From: Larimichthys crocea | Lineage: Eukaryota; Chordata; Actinopteri; Sciaenidae | Length of the DNA: 64,000 nt | Reading direction: 5' to 3' | Assembly (NCBI RefSeq): GCF_000972845.2 | Contig: NC_040016.1 | Location: 18,171,732 to 18,235,731 of the forward strand | Part shown: positions 1 through 15,849 of the stretch, one piece after another | Position numbering within the stretch: position 1 is the first letter of the stretch | Layout: every line of letters begins with the position of its first letter | Position numbers and translations under genes: made by a program | Notes under the pieces: model-generated | What the model was told of the DNA's origin: nothing | The model's input: only the letters and a program-made list of their open reading frames with translations | Database searches by the model: none

Positions 1-191
1 TGTACACATGGTTTTTATTTTAAGGAACTCATGCTCCTGATAAACCGGAATACTTGTTTTTTACTGTATTTCACTGTGGGGTTTGTGTGTTTTCAGTCAC
101 TTCTTTATACAAATCCAGACTGTCGCTGCAACGTGTTGTTTCACTGTCAAATGACTTTTGTTACTTTTGTTCCCAGCCAAACATCAGTGCC

Positions 192-3100
192 ATGCTGCTT
201 CTCAGACGCTGCCACAGACTGACTCGATTTGGTCCTCTCAACACCCAAAGGTACGGCACTGTACGGCCTCCTTCTCTGTGTAAGACATTTACTTGTCCTG
301 CCGCTGACAGAGGAGTTAAGTTTTGTCCGGTCTGAGCTCCACCCAGTCAAAGGTCTCAGTGTAACTAAAAATACTCAAACGGACAACTGGAGCTGTGTTG
401 TACGTTTCTGTAACATTTTTGTGGACTACCTTTTTTTATTTTGAGTTCTCTTATTCTTAAATACTCAGGTTAAATTGAGACCTAATGAGCTTGGCTTGAA
501 GATCACATTTCCATTTATTTTTAATTTCACAGGCATCAAGCGGCACCTGCCGTAGCGTCGTGTGCAGTTCGTCTCCGGAGCGGCAGCAGCGGCGAGGACC
601 AGAGATCGTACCAGCATGCCCACGGTCCCAGCTGGAGACAGGCCTTAGCGGGCGTGTTGGCTGGTACGGGGGCCGTACTGGCTTATGGCCTCCACCACCA
701 CAAGGTGAAGAGGAGATAAGACAGTCAATGTTTGATACGCTTTTGTTGTGCCAAGGCTTAAATAATGTCAGTTAACTGCTGACGATCATTATGACAAGCT
801 TGTGATGGGCAACAGCTTTACAACTTTAGACGAAATGGCTCGGCAATGCGTCGTCCTTTGCCAAATGCTTTACCTGAAAGGTTTCTAGAGGAGCGCAGTG
901 TAAATATAAAGTTACAGTCTCAATTGTAAAAGTATTGCATGATTAGCAGTTTAATAACATTCAATTTAAAAAGACAAAATGTGCAGTGTTCCCTCTCAGT
1001 CACACCCTTTTATGGCTTTTTACATTTACAGTTGGGGCTGTAACCTCATCTGTACAATGTCACATTGTGTCACTGAGCTCAATGTCTCATCCCTATAGAG
1101 AAGAGAAATAAGGAAGTTTAGACTTGAGAAATTCAAGAGCGCATTATGACATCAACTCCCCAGACTGCTGACCACAGATGCCGCAGATAGCTCATGGGAA
1201 TTTTTTATTATTGTTTTATATTCTAAAGTGTAACTTAGATACTAAACTTACTCAACCTTTACTATGCAGTTTGTTGCACCCGATTTCTCAAAAACGGATT
1301 TCACATTTAGTGTGTGCTTCAGTCAGAAGCTTCTACTTCCCGTTCTTTTGTGTTGTGTTGTTGCTTGGCAAACAAAATCCGTGTAACCGATGAACACGTG
1401 TTGTTTGCACAGTCCAGGTTGAGGCCTTTCACAACACCAGTGTGGGAGCAGTGGCTGATGGCTGGAACTTGTAGCTCAAATGTAAAAGTTTTGTTAAAAA
1501 AAATGTTGTTTTCTACCTGAAAGCATCAGGAATTGTTATTTTACAGGACTGCATTAATATTAATATATGATGTATTACAATATATATCATATATGCTGCT
1601 TAATAACAGTGAGTTTATGATAAAGTTTCTTTTATGGTGTCAGTGTAATGTTGAAGGAGTTTAGGCTGATGTGTGGTGAGAACATTCCCACACCAGGATC
1701 AACACTCAAACATCCCATGACATAAGTATAAATAAATACAGAATTAAATGAAAAATGATCAATCAAATAATCAATTTTGGTAATGAAAAACACTGTTTCT
1801 TCTTTGTTTTATTTATACATACATATGTAATTTTTTTTGTCCTTCGTGTAGAGACTTAATAGTGACGAATAATTACAGTTTGCATCACAGTTGTACTGGG
1901 CAAAATGTAGTTTTGCAACCTGTCTTCTTTTTTAAATGTCTATTTTGATGGATCACAAAACTGACGTCTCCTGTCTTCTGTCCGTTGCAGGCCGAGCAGG
2001 TGGACACCATCGAGAAGGCTTCGGCTCTTCCCATCTTCACCCAGGAAGAGGTCACCAGTCACCGCTCTCTGGAAGATGGCGTGTGGGTCACCTACAAAGG
2101 CGCCGTCTACAACATCACTGAGTTTGTGGCCATGCACCCTGGTGGGGATAAAATCTTGCTGGCGGCAGGTGGAGACCTTGAACCCTTTTGGGCGCTGTAT
2201 GCCGTACACAAGCAGGAGCATGTGCTGGAAATCCTCGCAGAGTATAAGGTGAGTTATTTAACTTAATGACAGATTGAAGCCAAATTACAAAAAAGGACAC
2301 AACTCCAAGACCAAAAAGTGACGTGACTGGTGTCTCCACGTACTTTAATATACCTTTCTCTGACTAGTTTCTTCTACTGACACAGAAAAAAAATATTATT
2401 TACTATGAAACCAGTGAACTGTGGGTATAACATTAACAGTGAAGTGCGTTCACTTGGTGGAACAAGTTCCATCAAACAGGGCGTTCAACACAAATCTGAG
2501 ACAAGACTTGGCCACGAGCACCAAACACTGTAGCCAATGTTTCTAAGCCTACATGTAGACATTTGAGTTCAACCTTTGGCTGGAAAACAGGACAGAAATA
2601 ATCGAATAGAAAACCTAATTTGAAAGAAAAACTTACATCACCGTTTGCACAATAACTTCCCCGTGTAAGGATTTATTGAGTGTACAAGTCCATGAAAGTT
2701 CTTAGCTGTATCTCTGAGAAGTAGAAACAGATTTACGTGAATGGTGAACTCGTCGAGCTCTTGATCTCTGACATGTATGAAAACGTCGAGTGCACATTGT
2801 ACAGTAAGGAAAACGGCTGTAGGCTAAATTCTGGCACTCCCTCAAGTGGTCAATGACAAAAATGCGTTTCTTGGTAATGTAATCTTTGCCTTTGAATTGA
2901 ATTTTAGACTTGACATTTAAGTAATATGTGATAGCTCCTAGCATTGAGTCACGTGTGGCCTAATAAAATCTTTTTTTGTGTCTGTGGTTAATATAAGATC
3001 GGCGAGCTGAGAGCAGAAGACCTGAAGAAGCAGCAGTCTGTCAAATCGTCTGACCCCTACTCTTCTGACCCCGAGCGTCACCCCGTGCTGCGCATCAACA

Positions 3101-4221
3101 GCCTCAAGCCTTTCAATGCTGAGCCGCCTCCCGAAATCCTCACCGACAGCTACATCACCCCGTCTCCTATCTTCTTCAAAAGAAACCACTTGCCGGTTCC
3201 TCAGGTGGATCCTGGTTCTTACCGGCTGCACGTGGAGGGGCTACCTGGAGGAGCGCTGACGTTGTCCTTAGAAGAGTTGAAGACTCGATTTCCGAAGCAC
3301 ACCATCACCGCCACGCTGCAGTGCGCCGGTAACCGCCGCTCTGAGATGAATAAGGTCAAGCAGGTGAAAGGACTGAACTGGGGCATCGCTGCGATCAGTA
3401 ACGCTACATGGAGCGGCGCGAGGCTTAGGGATGTTCTGCTGGCAGCTGGTTATGGGCCAGATGTGGCCAAGAGGGCTTGCCATGTTCAGTTTGAAGGTCT
3501 GGACAAAGATGTGACGGGGACTACCTACGGTGCTTCCATCCCTTTAAACAAGGCAGTTAGCGAGGAAGGCGATGTGCTGCTGGCTTATGAAATGAACGGC
3601 GAGGATCTCCCCGCCGACCACGGTTACCCTGTCCGGGTTGTGGTACCAGGCACAGTGGGTGCTCGCAATGTTAAGTGGCTGGGGAAGATCATAGTGAGCG
3701 CTGAAGAGAGCAGCAGCCACTGGCAGCAGAACGACTACAAGGGCTTCTCCCCTGCAACGGACTGGGACACAGTGGACTTCAAATCCGCTCCGGCCATCCA
3801 AGAGCTGCCAATTCAGTCAGCGATCACCGTGCCGGCAGACGGCACTGCGGTTGACCGCAGCGGTGAAGAGGTGACTGTGAAGGGTTACGCTTGGAGTGGT
3901 GGGGGCAGAGAGGTGGTGCGTGTAGATGTCTCTCTGGATGGAGGAAAGACGTGGCAGGTGGCCCAGCTGAGGAGCAGCGACAAGGACCAAGCACCTGAAG
4001 TCTCGCCGCCACCTGGACGAGCCTGGGCCTGGAAGCTGTGGGAGATAACAGTTCCTCTTCCTGCCGAGGCGCAGGAGCTGGAGATAGTCTGCAAGGCGGT
4101 CGACAACAGCTACAACATGCAGCCCGACACAGTTGCGCCCATCTGGAACCTCAGGGGCGTGCTGAGTAACGCCTGGCACAGAGTGAAGGTGAAGATCCGA
4201 GAGGATGAGAGCGAGGAATAG
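192..4221 (+). CDS. suox: Sulfite oxidase, mitochondrial (4 coding exons)
   Basis: Coding exons 192-250, 533-704, 1991-2248 and 2998-4221 sum in frame to 570 aa (human about 545). The enzyme oxidises sulfite to sulfate in the mitochondrial intermembrane space, passing electrons to cytochrome c. Residues 1-77 form an Arg-rich targeting leader ([10 protein letters not shown] start, like mammalian SUOX) followed by a short hydrophobic segment ending AVLAYG. Exon 3 is the cytochrome b5 domain with HPGGDK; the haem ligands are likely His126 and His150. Exon 4 carries the molybdopterin domain, with [11 protein letters not shown] placing the molybdenum-ligand Cys at about residue 272, and then the dimerisation domain ending [14 protein letters not shown]. 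The C-terminus is a few acidic residues longer than in mammals. A strong polypyrimidine-AG acceptor at 175-176 just before the ATG implies a 5' UTR exon outside the window. All junctions are GT-AG and no damage is seen. Confidence 0.95.
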
Positions 4222-4550
4222 ACTCAGTGGTTTGATCCACAAAAGGTACACGACTGTCGTCAGAGAGTCACTCAGCAGGAGATCATGAAGATGTCGCACA
4301 GCATTTTTATATTTGTATAATTTGGCAACAAATACAGGTTGTTGTTTCTTTTGACAAAGCCTTAAAGTATTAATGCAATCAAAGCCTGTGAGATTTTTTT
4401 TTATCATTGTGTAGCTAGAAAATAGCTAAAGGCTGTAAATGACAAAACATGTCCAAGTTTTATCGAGCGATGATTCACTCGCACTTTTGTCTTAAGTGAA
4501 GATGTAATTCAGTTAATTCTGTCGAAAATAAAACATTTATTTTTGTAATC
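4222..4550 (+). other. suox: suox 3' UTR with polyadenylation signal
   Basis: The stretch after the suox stop has no ORF. AATAAA lies at 4527-4532. A second AATAAA at 5221-5226 could serve a longer isoform. The true cleavage site cannot be fixed from sequence alone. Confidence 0.55.
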
Positions 4551-7500
4551 CGTATCGATGTTCTCAGTGCTGGAGATACGCACAGTGCTAAGATTGTTCT
4601 ATTATCGTCAGTCAAAAAGGAGGCTACTAGAGTTGTTCACTTTACTTTAGAGAGAGAGCAACCGGAGTTCAGCAAGACTGGGATCGCCTCGTAAATCATT
4701 GGGATGAAATGGCGTTTTCTTATCTGCAGCTGTGGCTTTTTCATTTAGGAAGATAAACTAACTTTTTCAGGGAGAAGTTTGAGCAGCTTAAAGAGAAAAA
4801 AAAAAAAAAAAACAGGAGCATCATCAAAGCTTTTAGTCATCAAAAGTTTTTAGTCTGTAAATCAGAGGCCGCTCAGTTTGTGGACTGAAGTACCTCATTG
4901 TGGAGACAGAGCTCAAGTTCTCTGAGTTTATGCTGCAACACTCGAACTGCGTGTGCTCGGTGTCTCTGCTCTGTAGTAGTGTGAAGAGGATTTAGGTTTT
5001 TTTTTAGAAAGATGGTTGAGGGTTGACTGTAAATAATGTGTTAACCTAAATATCTTTCTTTTTCAAGATCATTGAAACATTCAGTTATAATAATAATAAT
5101 TTGTCTGTTGTGTTGACAGTTGAATGTCTAAGCTGTATTCACGCAGTCCCGTGATCAGCATTTGAATTATACTGAACACTAATGTTTTGTGCAAAATGTG
5201 CATCATTGTTGAAGATGAAGAATAAATGACTCTATTTTACACTTTTGCTGATTCAGTTGCTGACTTGTGCCTTAAAATGCATCTTAGACCAGTTATTGTT
5301 TTGTGTGCAGAAAATTAAAATTACTCATTTTTTAAAACTAATATGCTAAAAATAGCGGCACAATGCAGTGCTTTTATTTTTCCACTCACAGTGATTAAAG
5401 TCTGTGTAAAGGCAATTCTGAGGTTTCTTTCAAAATACATGAAATATGTTGGAAAATAGTTGCTGAAAAGACTTTGAACCATATATTACTGAAAGAGTCA
5501 GTCGGAAAAAAACACTTTTTCCACATGAGCGACAGGACATGACAACTTCCTTTGTCTTTTAAAATGTTGACTCAAAAACAAAGTAAATTACAAGGTCTGA
5601 CGCACAGATGTTGCTTCCACCATGTTCTGACTCGACACTTAAAGTATACACAGTCAGTTACCATAGTTACCACTATATAGTGACATCACATCATTGAATT
5701 GAGAGCATAGAAACATTTTTAACCTTTTACACATTATTAATTGTGTATTCTAAACTAACATACTCTAAGCCTTATATGAATTATAATGAAGTTATCATCA
5801 ATCATTTAAACTGTTTTTAACTTAAATTACCAGCTGATATACCCACTGAACTCTGGAGAAAAACACACTGAGAATGCAGAGGAGGGTCGAGACGGGACGG
5901 GCTTGTAGAGAGGAGAGGAGTTGAGCCGCGTCTCCCCTCTGTTGTTATGGGACATGTGCGGTCTCTTAGCAACAAATGGACGAGCTAATGGAGCCACGCA
6001 GAGTATGGATGCAGTCTGATGTGCTTCACAGAGACATGGCTGCTCAGGGACACTACGGACCAGAACATCTCCGTCCGGATGTTGACCTGCTCGCCGTTGG
6101 ACTCCGTCCATACTATCTGCTGAGACAGATCCTGCATGTCAGCATCGTTGTCCTGTCCACCCCTCCCTCTGCAAACCAACATTTGCCTGCAGCACCACAC
6201 ACACCATCATCTTCACCGCCTTCTGTAATCTGACACTAATATGGCCAATCACTTTTTGAAGTTGTTGCACATTATTTAACTGTATATAACTGTAAATTTG
6301 ATCTTTTATATACCTTTAATATATATATATATATATAGTTGAAATATATATATATTTGTTCTTAATAGATGGTTACTTGTTTACATATGTTGTTTTTGTT
6401 TGTTTGTATACTGGAGTATTGTAACAAAAAATAATTTCCCCCAGAGATTATTAAAGTATTTCTGATTCTGAGGCGATCTAAAATATAACATCAGCTCTTA
6501 CACGTTGGTGATATGTTTCTGGTTTAGGAAGCTGAAGCTGATTCTGCTAAAATTCAACAACAAGATGCAGTGCTTTGTTGAGCAGCAATAAAATCTTTTT
6601 TTTTTAAATCCAGAAACAAAGTTTGAGCTGCAAAGATTCATTCTGTCCTAAATCTTCGTCTGCTACTTTTACTTAGTGGTTCGTAAATGTGGTGACAGAG
6701 GAAACAGGATATGGAGTGACTCAGACAGTATCCTGCAAAAGATGTTGCAGCTGGGAGAAAGGAGAAGAGGAAGGAAGGAAGAAAAGGGAGGGAGGGCGGA
6801 TCATGACAAACGACTGGAGTTTGTCCTTTTTCATCACAGTTCATGATTTGTGCAACAAGCACTGGGAGTCACAATGATGTCATCGTGAGGAGTGACCTGG
6901 CATTTTGCCCTGAATAAGATTAAAACATGTTCTTCTGCACGTTGTTCTCTCTGACATGCTTTTACGTACATTTTACATAATAAAGTCAGATTTAGTCCAG
7001 GATTTTCCATGCATGACGAATTTCCGTGGGGCGACGTTTGTTTATTAGCATTTAGAGGCCACTGACCAAGCGGGAAAGTCATTTTTGTTATAAACTTTTC
7101 ATTCTGATCTGTCTCTGAGTCATAAATAACAAAAACTGCGGCGAGCAGAATCATCAAAGATATAAAAAAACCTTTTTTTTATGGCTCTGCATTTGACCCA
7201 GGCTGTGAGAATCAATGTATTCTGTTGGTTTCAGGCCTCTGATGTTGCTATGAGTACGTATGCGGTGAGTCTGACTCTGCATCACCCACAAAGTCTTGGA
7301 AAAATGACAGAAAGTGAAGGAAAAAAAAGCAACTGACAACATTTTGTGGAAAACAGCCTCATTCAACACATATAATGTACTTCCACTTCTTCCCTCCTTC
7401 CTTCTTTCTCTTCCCTTATTTTAATTTTTAATTGACATATTTACCGTAGATACAAATCAGATGAAGCTGACTATTAGTTTTGCTCATCTGAAGGTCAGCA

Positions 7501-8843
7501 AATACAGACTTGTGTCACCTTGGTGGTGAATGCAAACCAGTGCACTAAGGCTTTGGTTTCATTTGTCCGTGTGGTAAGTTGTGATGCAGTGAGGAATGTG
7601 CAGCATGTGGACCGGTTGAATATTAGTTAGAAGACTTTCTGTGTTGGAATAAACAAGAATAAGCCTCACCTAATTGTCTGCATGAGTAATTCTTAAGCTT
7701 AATGCTAAATCTAATAACAGATACTGTAGCAAGGATGGGGGACACCATTGGCACACAAAGACCAGACTATAATGTTGATGTGTTGCCTCCTGTTTAATTC
7801 TGTAAGGTACTTTACAGTCGTACAATGATTTACTGCATGCATCTTGAGACCAGATGTTTGGTCTGACAATGCCACTGTAACATTCACAACAGTCGATTGA
7901 TGTGGTCCTTTCCTAAAGTTTGTGACGAGAACATACAAATGTCCTAATAAGGCCTAAATAAACCTTCTGCAAACTAATCTAAATATATCAAAATTATGTC
8001 ACTGCTGCTCAGATGACATAAGCAGAAATTTGATTTGGCTGTTAAGGCGAAAACAAGAATAGCACCGAAACTTCCTGGTGATTAATAAAGTCATCAGACA
8101 AACACTCAATATGACAAAATGCATTAGACTTCCTCAGCTTCTTCCCTCTTTGATCGAATTATTAAAAACAAAAGTCCATATAATACATTGCTAACGTTAC
8201 TGATTTTGATTTTGTGATGGAAACGAAGAAAATCATCAGCACACGGCTTCATTTAGAACAAGTTGTGTCTCATCTTAGTCTATTAAAAACATACCACAAA
8301 CCTGTGTTTGTGTTTTGGTGGCGAGATGACAAATATTGTCTGCATTTTAAACATTGTTTGGTGCCTTGAAAATCCTGGGATGGGATAGGTGTGGGGAGGA
8401 CGGTGTGGCCAACACACCAGCTGTAAGTTAGGAAATACAGTGCTGTGTTAACACAGAAGAACTCTATAAAAAGGTATTGACCTTGAAGGACTCACATGGG
8501 AATTTTATAGTGAGAGTTATGTTCAGGGTGAACTATCTCTTTTCAGTGAGTTTAAAGAGCAACATGACCCTGTACGTCAGTGGAGCGTGAAGCCCACTTC
8601 TGGAGCAACCCCGTCCTCCCTCAATAACTGTGCAGACAGACATGGCTTGAGGACAGCTGGCTGCTCTTGTAATCCTCATTCTTCAGAGATGGTTCATCGT
8701 GACCACAGGGCTGACTCATGCTCCCGAGCAGAGTTTAAAACCGCTGGAGTGCTCAGAGAACAAACAGAGTCTGCTGTGGGACCCCACTGAACACTTCTTA
8801 GCCCTGGATATTTGGGACAAAAAATTAAAAAGAAAACTTGAAT
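4551..8843. other. Intergenic region between suox and mmp19
   Basis: No conserved coding exon is visible on either strand. It is AT-rich and contains a poly-A run near 4798-4812, a TA microsatellite near 6320-6352 and the LINE remnant listed separately. The last few hundred bases (about 8450-8840), including a TATAAA-like stretch near 8465, should hold the mmp19 promoter and 5' UTR. I could not fix a start site. Confidence 0.5.
5930..6476 (+). mobile_element. Internally deleted non-LTR retrotransposon (LINE) remnant
   Basis: In one frame near 6020-6075 the translation reads CFTETWLLRDTTDQN, typical of the APE-type endonuclease of teleost LINEs. Near 6134-6180 another frame reads HVSIVVLSTPPSAN, matching the later endonuclease motif ending in IPPSAN. 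The frames are broken and the reverse transcriptase is absent. The 3' end (about 6430-6470) has the TTTCCCCC...AGTATTTCTGATTCTGA tail common to fish LINE 3' UTRs. The copy is therefore 5' truncated or internally deleted and dead. I did not assign a clade (Rex1-like and L2-like are both possible). Confidence 0.65.
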
Positions 8844-12292
<3,449 letters not shown>

Positions 12293-12840
12293 GGGTCAAC
12301 CATCAGGGGGCAGCAGGCACCAAGAGGTCCTCAGCAAAGAGGAGGGGTGCTGGTTCCACTCCATGGGCATTGACAACCAGACAACCTCAACAGGATGATA
12401 GATTGTAAATCTACTGCGGAATTGATTTAATTTCACTGGATCTGATTTAAATCAACATAACCCTGTCCTCTGCAGCAGTTTGTGAGGCTTAGTTCTTGAG
12501 CACAAATGTGTGTTTTTGTGACTGTGAGAATTATGTAAGCTTTTGTATAAACTCAGGGAGAGACCAAGGGAGGCCTTTCTGTTTTTCTCTCTAACATATG
12601 TGTTGGATTATGTGTCTTAATACTTTCAGTAAGATGTAATATGACGATGGGAGTGTGCACTTTCTGTTCAGACATTTTGTTTAACCAATTAACAAGGCAT
12701 TTCGAGCGCGTTCGGTGCTGTTAAGTGTTACTAAACACTTCAATTATCTCATGAATCACGCTCATCTGCAATAAATCATTGATTCTCTTAAGTGTAAATG
12801 TAGCATTTTATACAATAAATAAAGTGTCAGCTGTCAAAAG
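12293..12840 (+). other. mmp19: mmp19 3' UTR with polyadenylation signals
   Basis: This non-coding sequence follows the mmp19 stop. It has AATAAA at 12770-12775 and again at 12814-12819. A near-identical stretch recurs at about 17,383-17,920 in the right-hand copy. Confidence 0.6.
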
Positions 12841-13120
12841 TGCCTTTCTGGTTTGATTCAATTCCCTGTCACCATAAAAGTCGCCACATATTTAATGTTC
12901 ACTATGATTAAAGGCTAGACGGTCTGTCCTGCATTGTGTTGTCTAGAGAAAGAAAAAAACTTTGGAGGCGCCATGGCAACCCAGGGTAGGAAATCCTCCC
13001 TGTGACCTCTTTCTTGCCCATGAAAAATCTGGTGAGTAATACCGACAGCGTTGCTAGGATCCCAAAGTGACAAACAAGAGTGCAATGAGTAAAAACAGTT
13101 TTTGTTTTTTATCAAACGCA

Positions 13121-13952
13121 TTTATTTATATTTCTATCAACAGGTATGTACAGATTCAGGTAACAAGTGCACTGTCCCTGCAAAATTCAAACAAAAAAAA
13201 TGGATAATTATTTAAAAATCTACAAATTAACAACAAACATGCTTTGTTTTTGTTTTTTTGTCCTTTTTTTTTTTCCAACACTACCATGTACTTGGTCATT
13301 ATATAAATTAAATTATAAAACGTTTACTCCACAAGCATACTCGGCTGTCTAAATTGCTTCACTTATTCATATTCCATGTATCCAACTACATGTCATATCG
13401 TACTCTCTCACCACACTCCGTCTAAACAAAAATAAAAATACACAAAATGAAAGGCAGTTTAACGATAAACTTTCACAAATCCTACGACCACACAGTTATC
13501 GGTAAGACAGAAAATGACGCACAACACTTCATGGCAATGACTAACTTTTTTTTTAAAGTACAGTACATGTAATGTCAAACAAATTGCTTTGTCGTGTTCA
13601 CTACCAAAACAGAAGTTCATCCGTTTTTTGAGGCTCGTACTTGCCGTTTATGTATTTAATACACGATGAGGGGAAATGAAGGACCTTACTGTGTTAGTAT
13701 CTGGTTTTAAGTGTTTCTCTGAGAAACACAGTGGTTGCAGTGGTTATAGCTTGACACGTCTTAGTTCTCCCCCCAAAAAAAGCAGCATTCTCTTTCTCTG
13801 AACACCCGGGACTGACACACCGATAGGAGAAATCATCCTCACTCCACATCAATCATGCGCAGAGGGGAGCAGTTTATTGGCTCTACTCTACGTTAGGAAG
13901 ACACAGTTGGAGAACCAGAAAAAAAAAAGCACTAAGTATTCCCTTCTTATCA
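13121..13952 (-). other. tmem198b: tmem198b 3' UTR (left copy)
   Basis: The stretch has no ORF. Read on the minus strand it ends with AATAAA (TTTATT on plus at 13121-13126). The matching stretch in the right copy is about 18,175-18,982, where this hexamer is disrupted, probably by consensus errors. This leaves a gap of about 300 bp between the mmp19 and tmem198b transcript ends. Confidence 0.5.
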
Positions 13953-15551
13953 CTACACGTGGCTGTGCAATTCTTGCTCAGACCCTGACGACTGGTGTTG
14001 TAGCCGTAAGGGGAGCCGTGGACCCGGTGTCATAGTCCATGTCGATCATGGTGTGGTTGGCAGTGCCCAGGCTGCTAAGGGAAGTGCCTGTGCCCATCTG
14101 TCTGTCCCGCAGACTTTGCAGGTAGCTCTGTGAAGAACAACACAGGGAGAGATGGATGAGGGACACAAAATGGTGGAGTTAACTTAAGCATGCATATTTT
14201 ATAAGCAAAAAAAAAAAAAAAGGCATCAGTATCTACAGCACACGCCATGTTGGGTGACACTGACCGGTGCCAGTAGATCCCCAGCGTAACGTTTCACTGG
14301 GTGGGTTTACGGCGGTATGTGCCTTCCTGCCACCTGCCTGCTGTCGCTTCTTGGCGTCCTTCTCTCGAATCCGCATCAGCTGGACTCTCTTCTGCCTCCG
14401 ACTGATAACGACTACAAAGGAAAGGACAAGGCGGCTTTACAACGCTTTATCGTTAAATAAATTCGGACTATGAGGTACGGTGGATTGTAAGTGCGTTTTT
14501 ACAGTCTAAACTTGAAACATGAAAACATCTGACGCATATTTATCAGACTGCAAAAGTTTGTGAGTAAAGTGGAGGATTTGGAAGAGCTCGATAACTGTGA
14601 AGACAATTTTCTACTACTCCAGGGCTCTTTAGAGAATTATTACCCACACCCATAACAGATCAGAGAGTCAGAGGCGCATGATATTTCCTCCTTACCCTCA
14701 GTGTGTGTGAAAGCTGTCATCTGTCAGTTTCCACTGGACCAGTACTCCAATGAGGCTGAGGGCGGGCCAGATGCCCAAAATGACCCAGCTGTACAGCAGA
14801 GAGGTGGCCCGGTTGTAAGGCGCAAGCATTCATACACATGCGTGGCCAAAGCCAGCATCTCCACAAAGTAATCAGCGCAAACTGTCATGATAGCTGCCCG
14901 AACACAGACGTGGAGATCATGGTGAAGAGCTTTTGCCACTGCAGCGTCAGCACAGCGAACAGCATGCCTGTTCCCAGGAGTGCACCCAGTGGGACCCAGA
15001 CTGTGGTGGAGTGTAGAACTGGTGAGTGACAGCAGGGCGGCGAGGGCCAGAGGAGGCCAAGCAGAAGGCCGGTCATGAAGAGGCCGACGCTTCGCACCAG
15101 CATAGTGACCAGACCGCAGAGCAGGCCTATACCGAGGCCTATACCGGCGCTGGCCTCACGCTCAGTGAGTGTCCAGTACGTGCTCCTTGGGCACAGCAAG
15201 AAGATGATGACGGAGCCGAACATCAGACCAGACAGGAACAGACAGCCTTGAAACAGCGATAACCTGGAAGTAGTAGAAACACAATGTCAAACGTCGCTGA
15301 CTAGAACCAGAGATGAATTTTCACTTTGATGTTGTGTAAAATCCCAAAACATAAATTTTTCATCTCATTTATGTCAGGTCTGTGAGCCAGCAGGGAACCC
15401 TCACCAAAGAAACAGTAGATGATGCCAAACAGACAACACGAGCAGATGACGCAGGGATGACGTCATACTTTCGCCTATCTCCAACTGCAGGCGTCAACCT
15501 CGGCGAGGCCTGCCCCAACCCCTCGGAGCTCAGCTCAGTGGGATCTGCCAT
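13953..15551 (-). pseudogene. tmem198b: Error-bearing copy of tmem198b (probable assembly artefact)
   Basis: It is collinear with the intact tmem198b at 18983-20620: final exon near 13953-14127, the basic exon near 14275-14412, the large membrane exon near 14700-15265 and the first exon near 15400-15551. Single-base indels break the frame in most exons, for example an extra A in the last exon (CCGTAAGG here, CCGTAGG in the good copy) and missing bases in exon 1 after the GVGAG region. I read it as low-quality consensus of the same locus, not as a decayed second gene, because it ends at the N gap. Confidence 0.8.
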
Positions 15552-15833
15552 TCTGGATCAAATGTGGGAGGCTGAAGTTCGGGACAAGGATAGAACTTCT
15601 GGTGCCGTTATCTCAGGTCCATCTGAGCCGGTTTTGGTGACCTTAAGAGAAGAGAAGTGTTGATGAATAATGGACAAATAAAAAAAAGAGCGTGGATGAA
15701 ATTCTTCGGGGTCAACTGTGACTTCTTCTTCTCCGCGCTGTATGTGCAGCTGTCGCAACCTCAACGCGCAAAGATATGCAAGTCGGTGCAATCCTGCAGT
15801 CCGGGCACGCACACAAGCAGCTCATTCACACGC

Positions 15834-15843
15834 NNNNNNNNNN
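15834..15843. other. 10-base assembly gap (N)
   Basis: Ten N characters join two contigs. Sequence on the left matches about 20,904 and sequence on the right matches about 10,728, so the contigs overlap by about 5 kb rather than being separated by missing sequence. Confidence 0.99.
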
Positions 15844-15849
15844 AACGAT

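Noticed and set aside
3817..4407. 196-aa minus-strand ORF
   Set aside because: Antisense shadow of the last suox exon.
4795..4815. Poly-A run as the tail of a retrocopy
   Set aside because: No coding or SINE-like sequence precedes it and no target-site duplication was seen.
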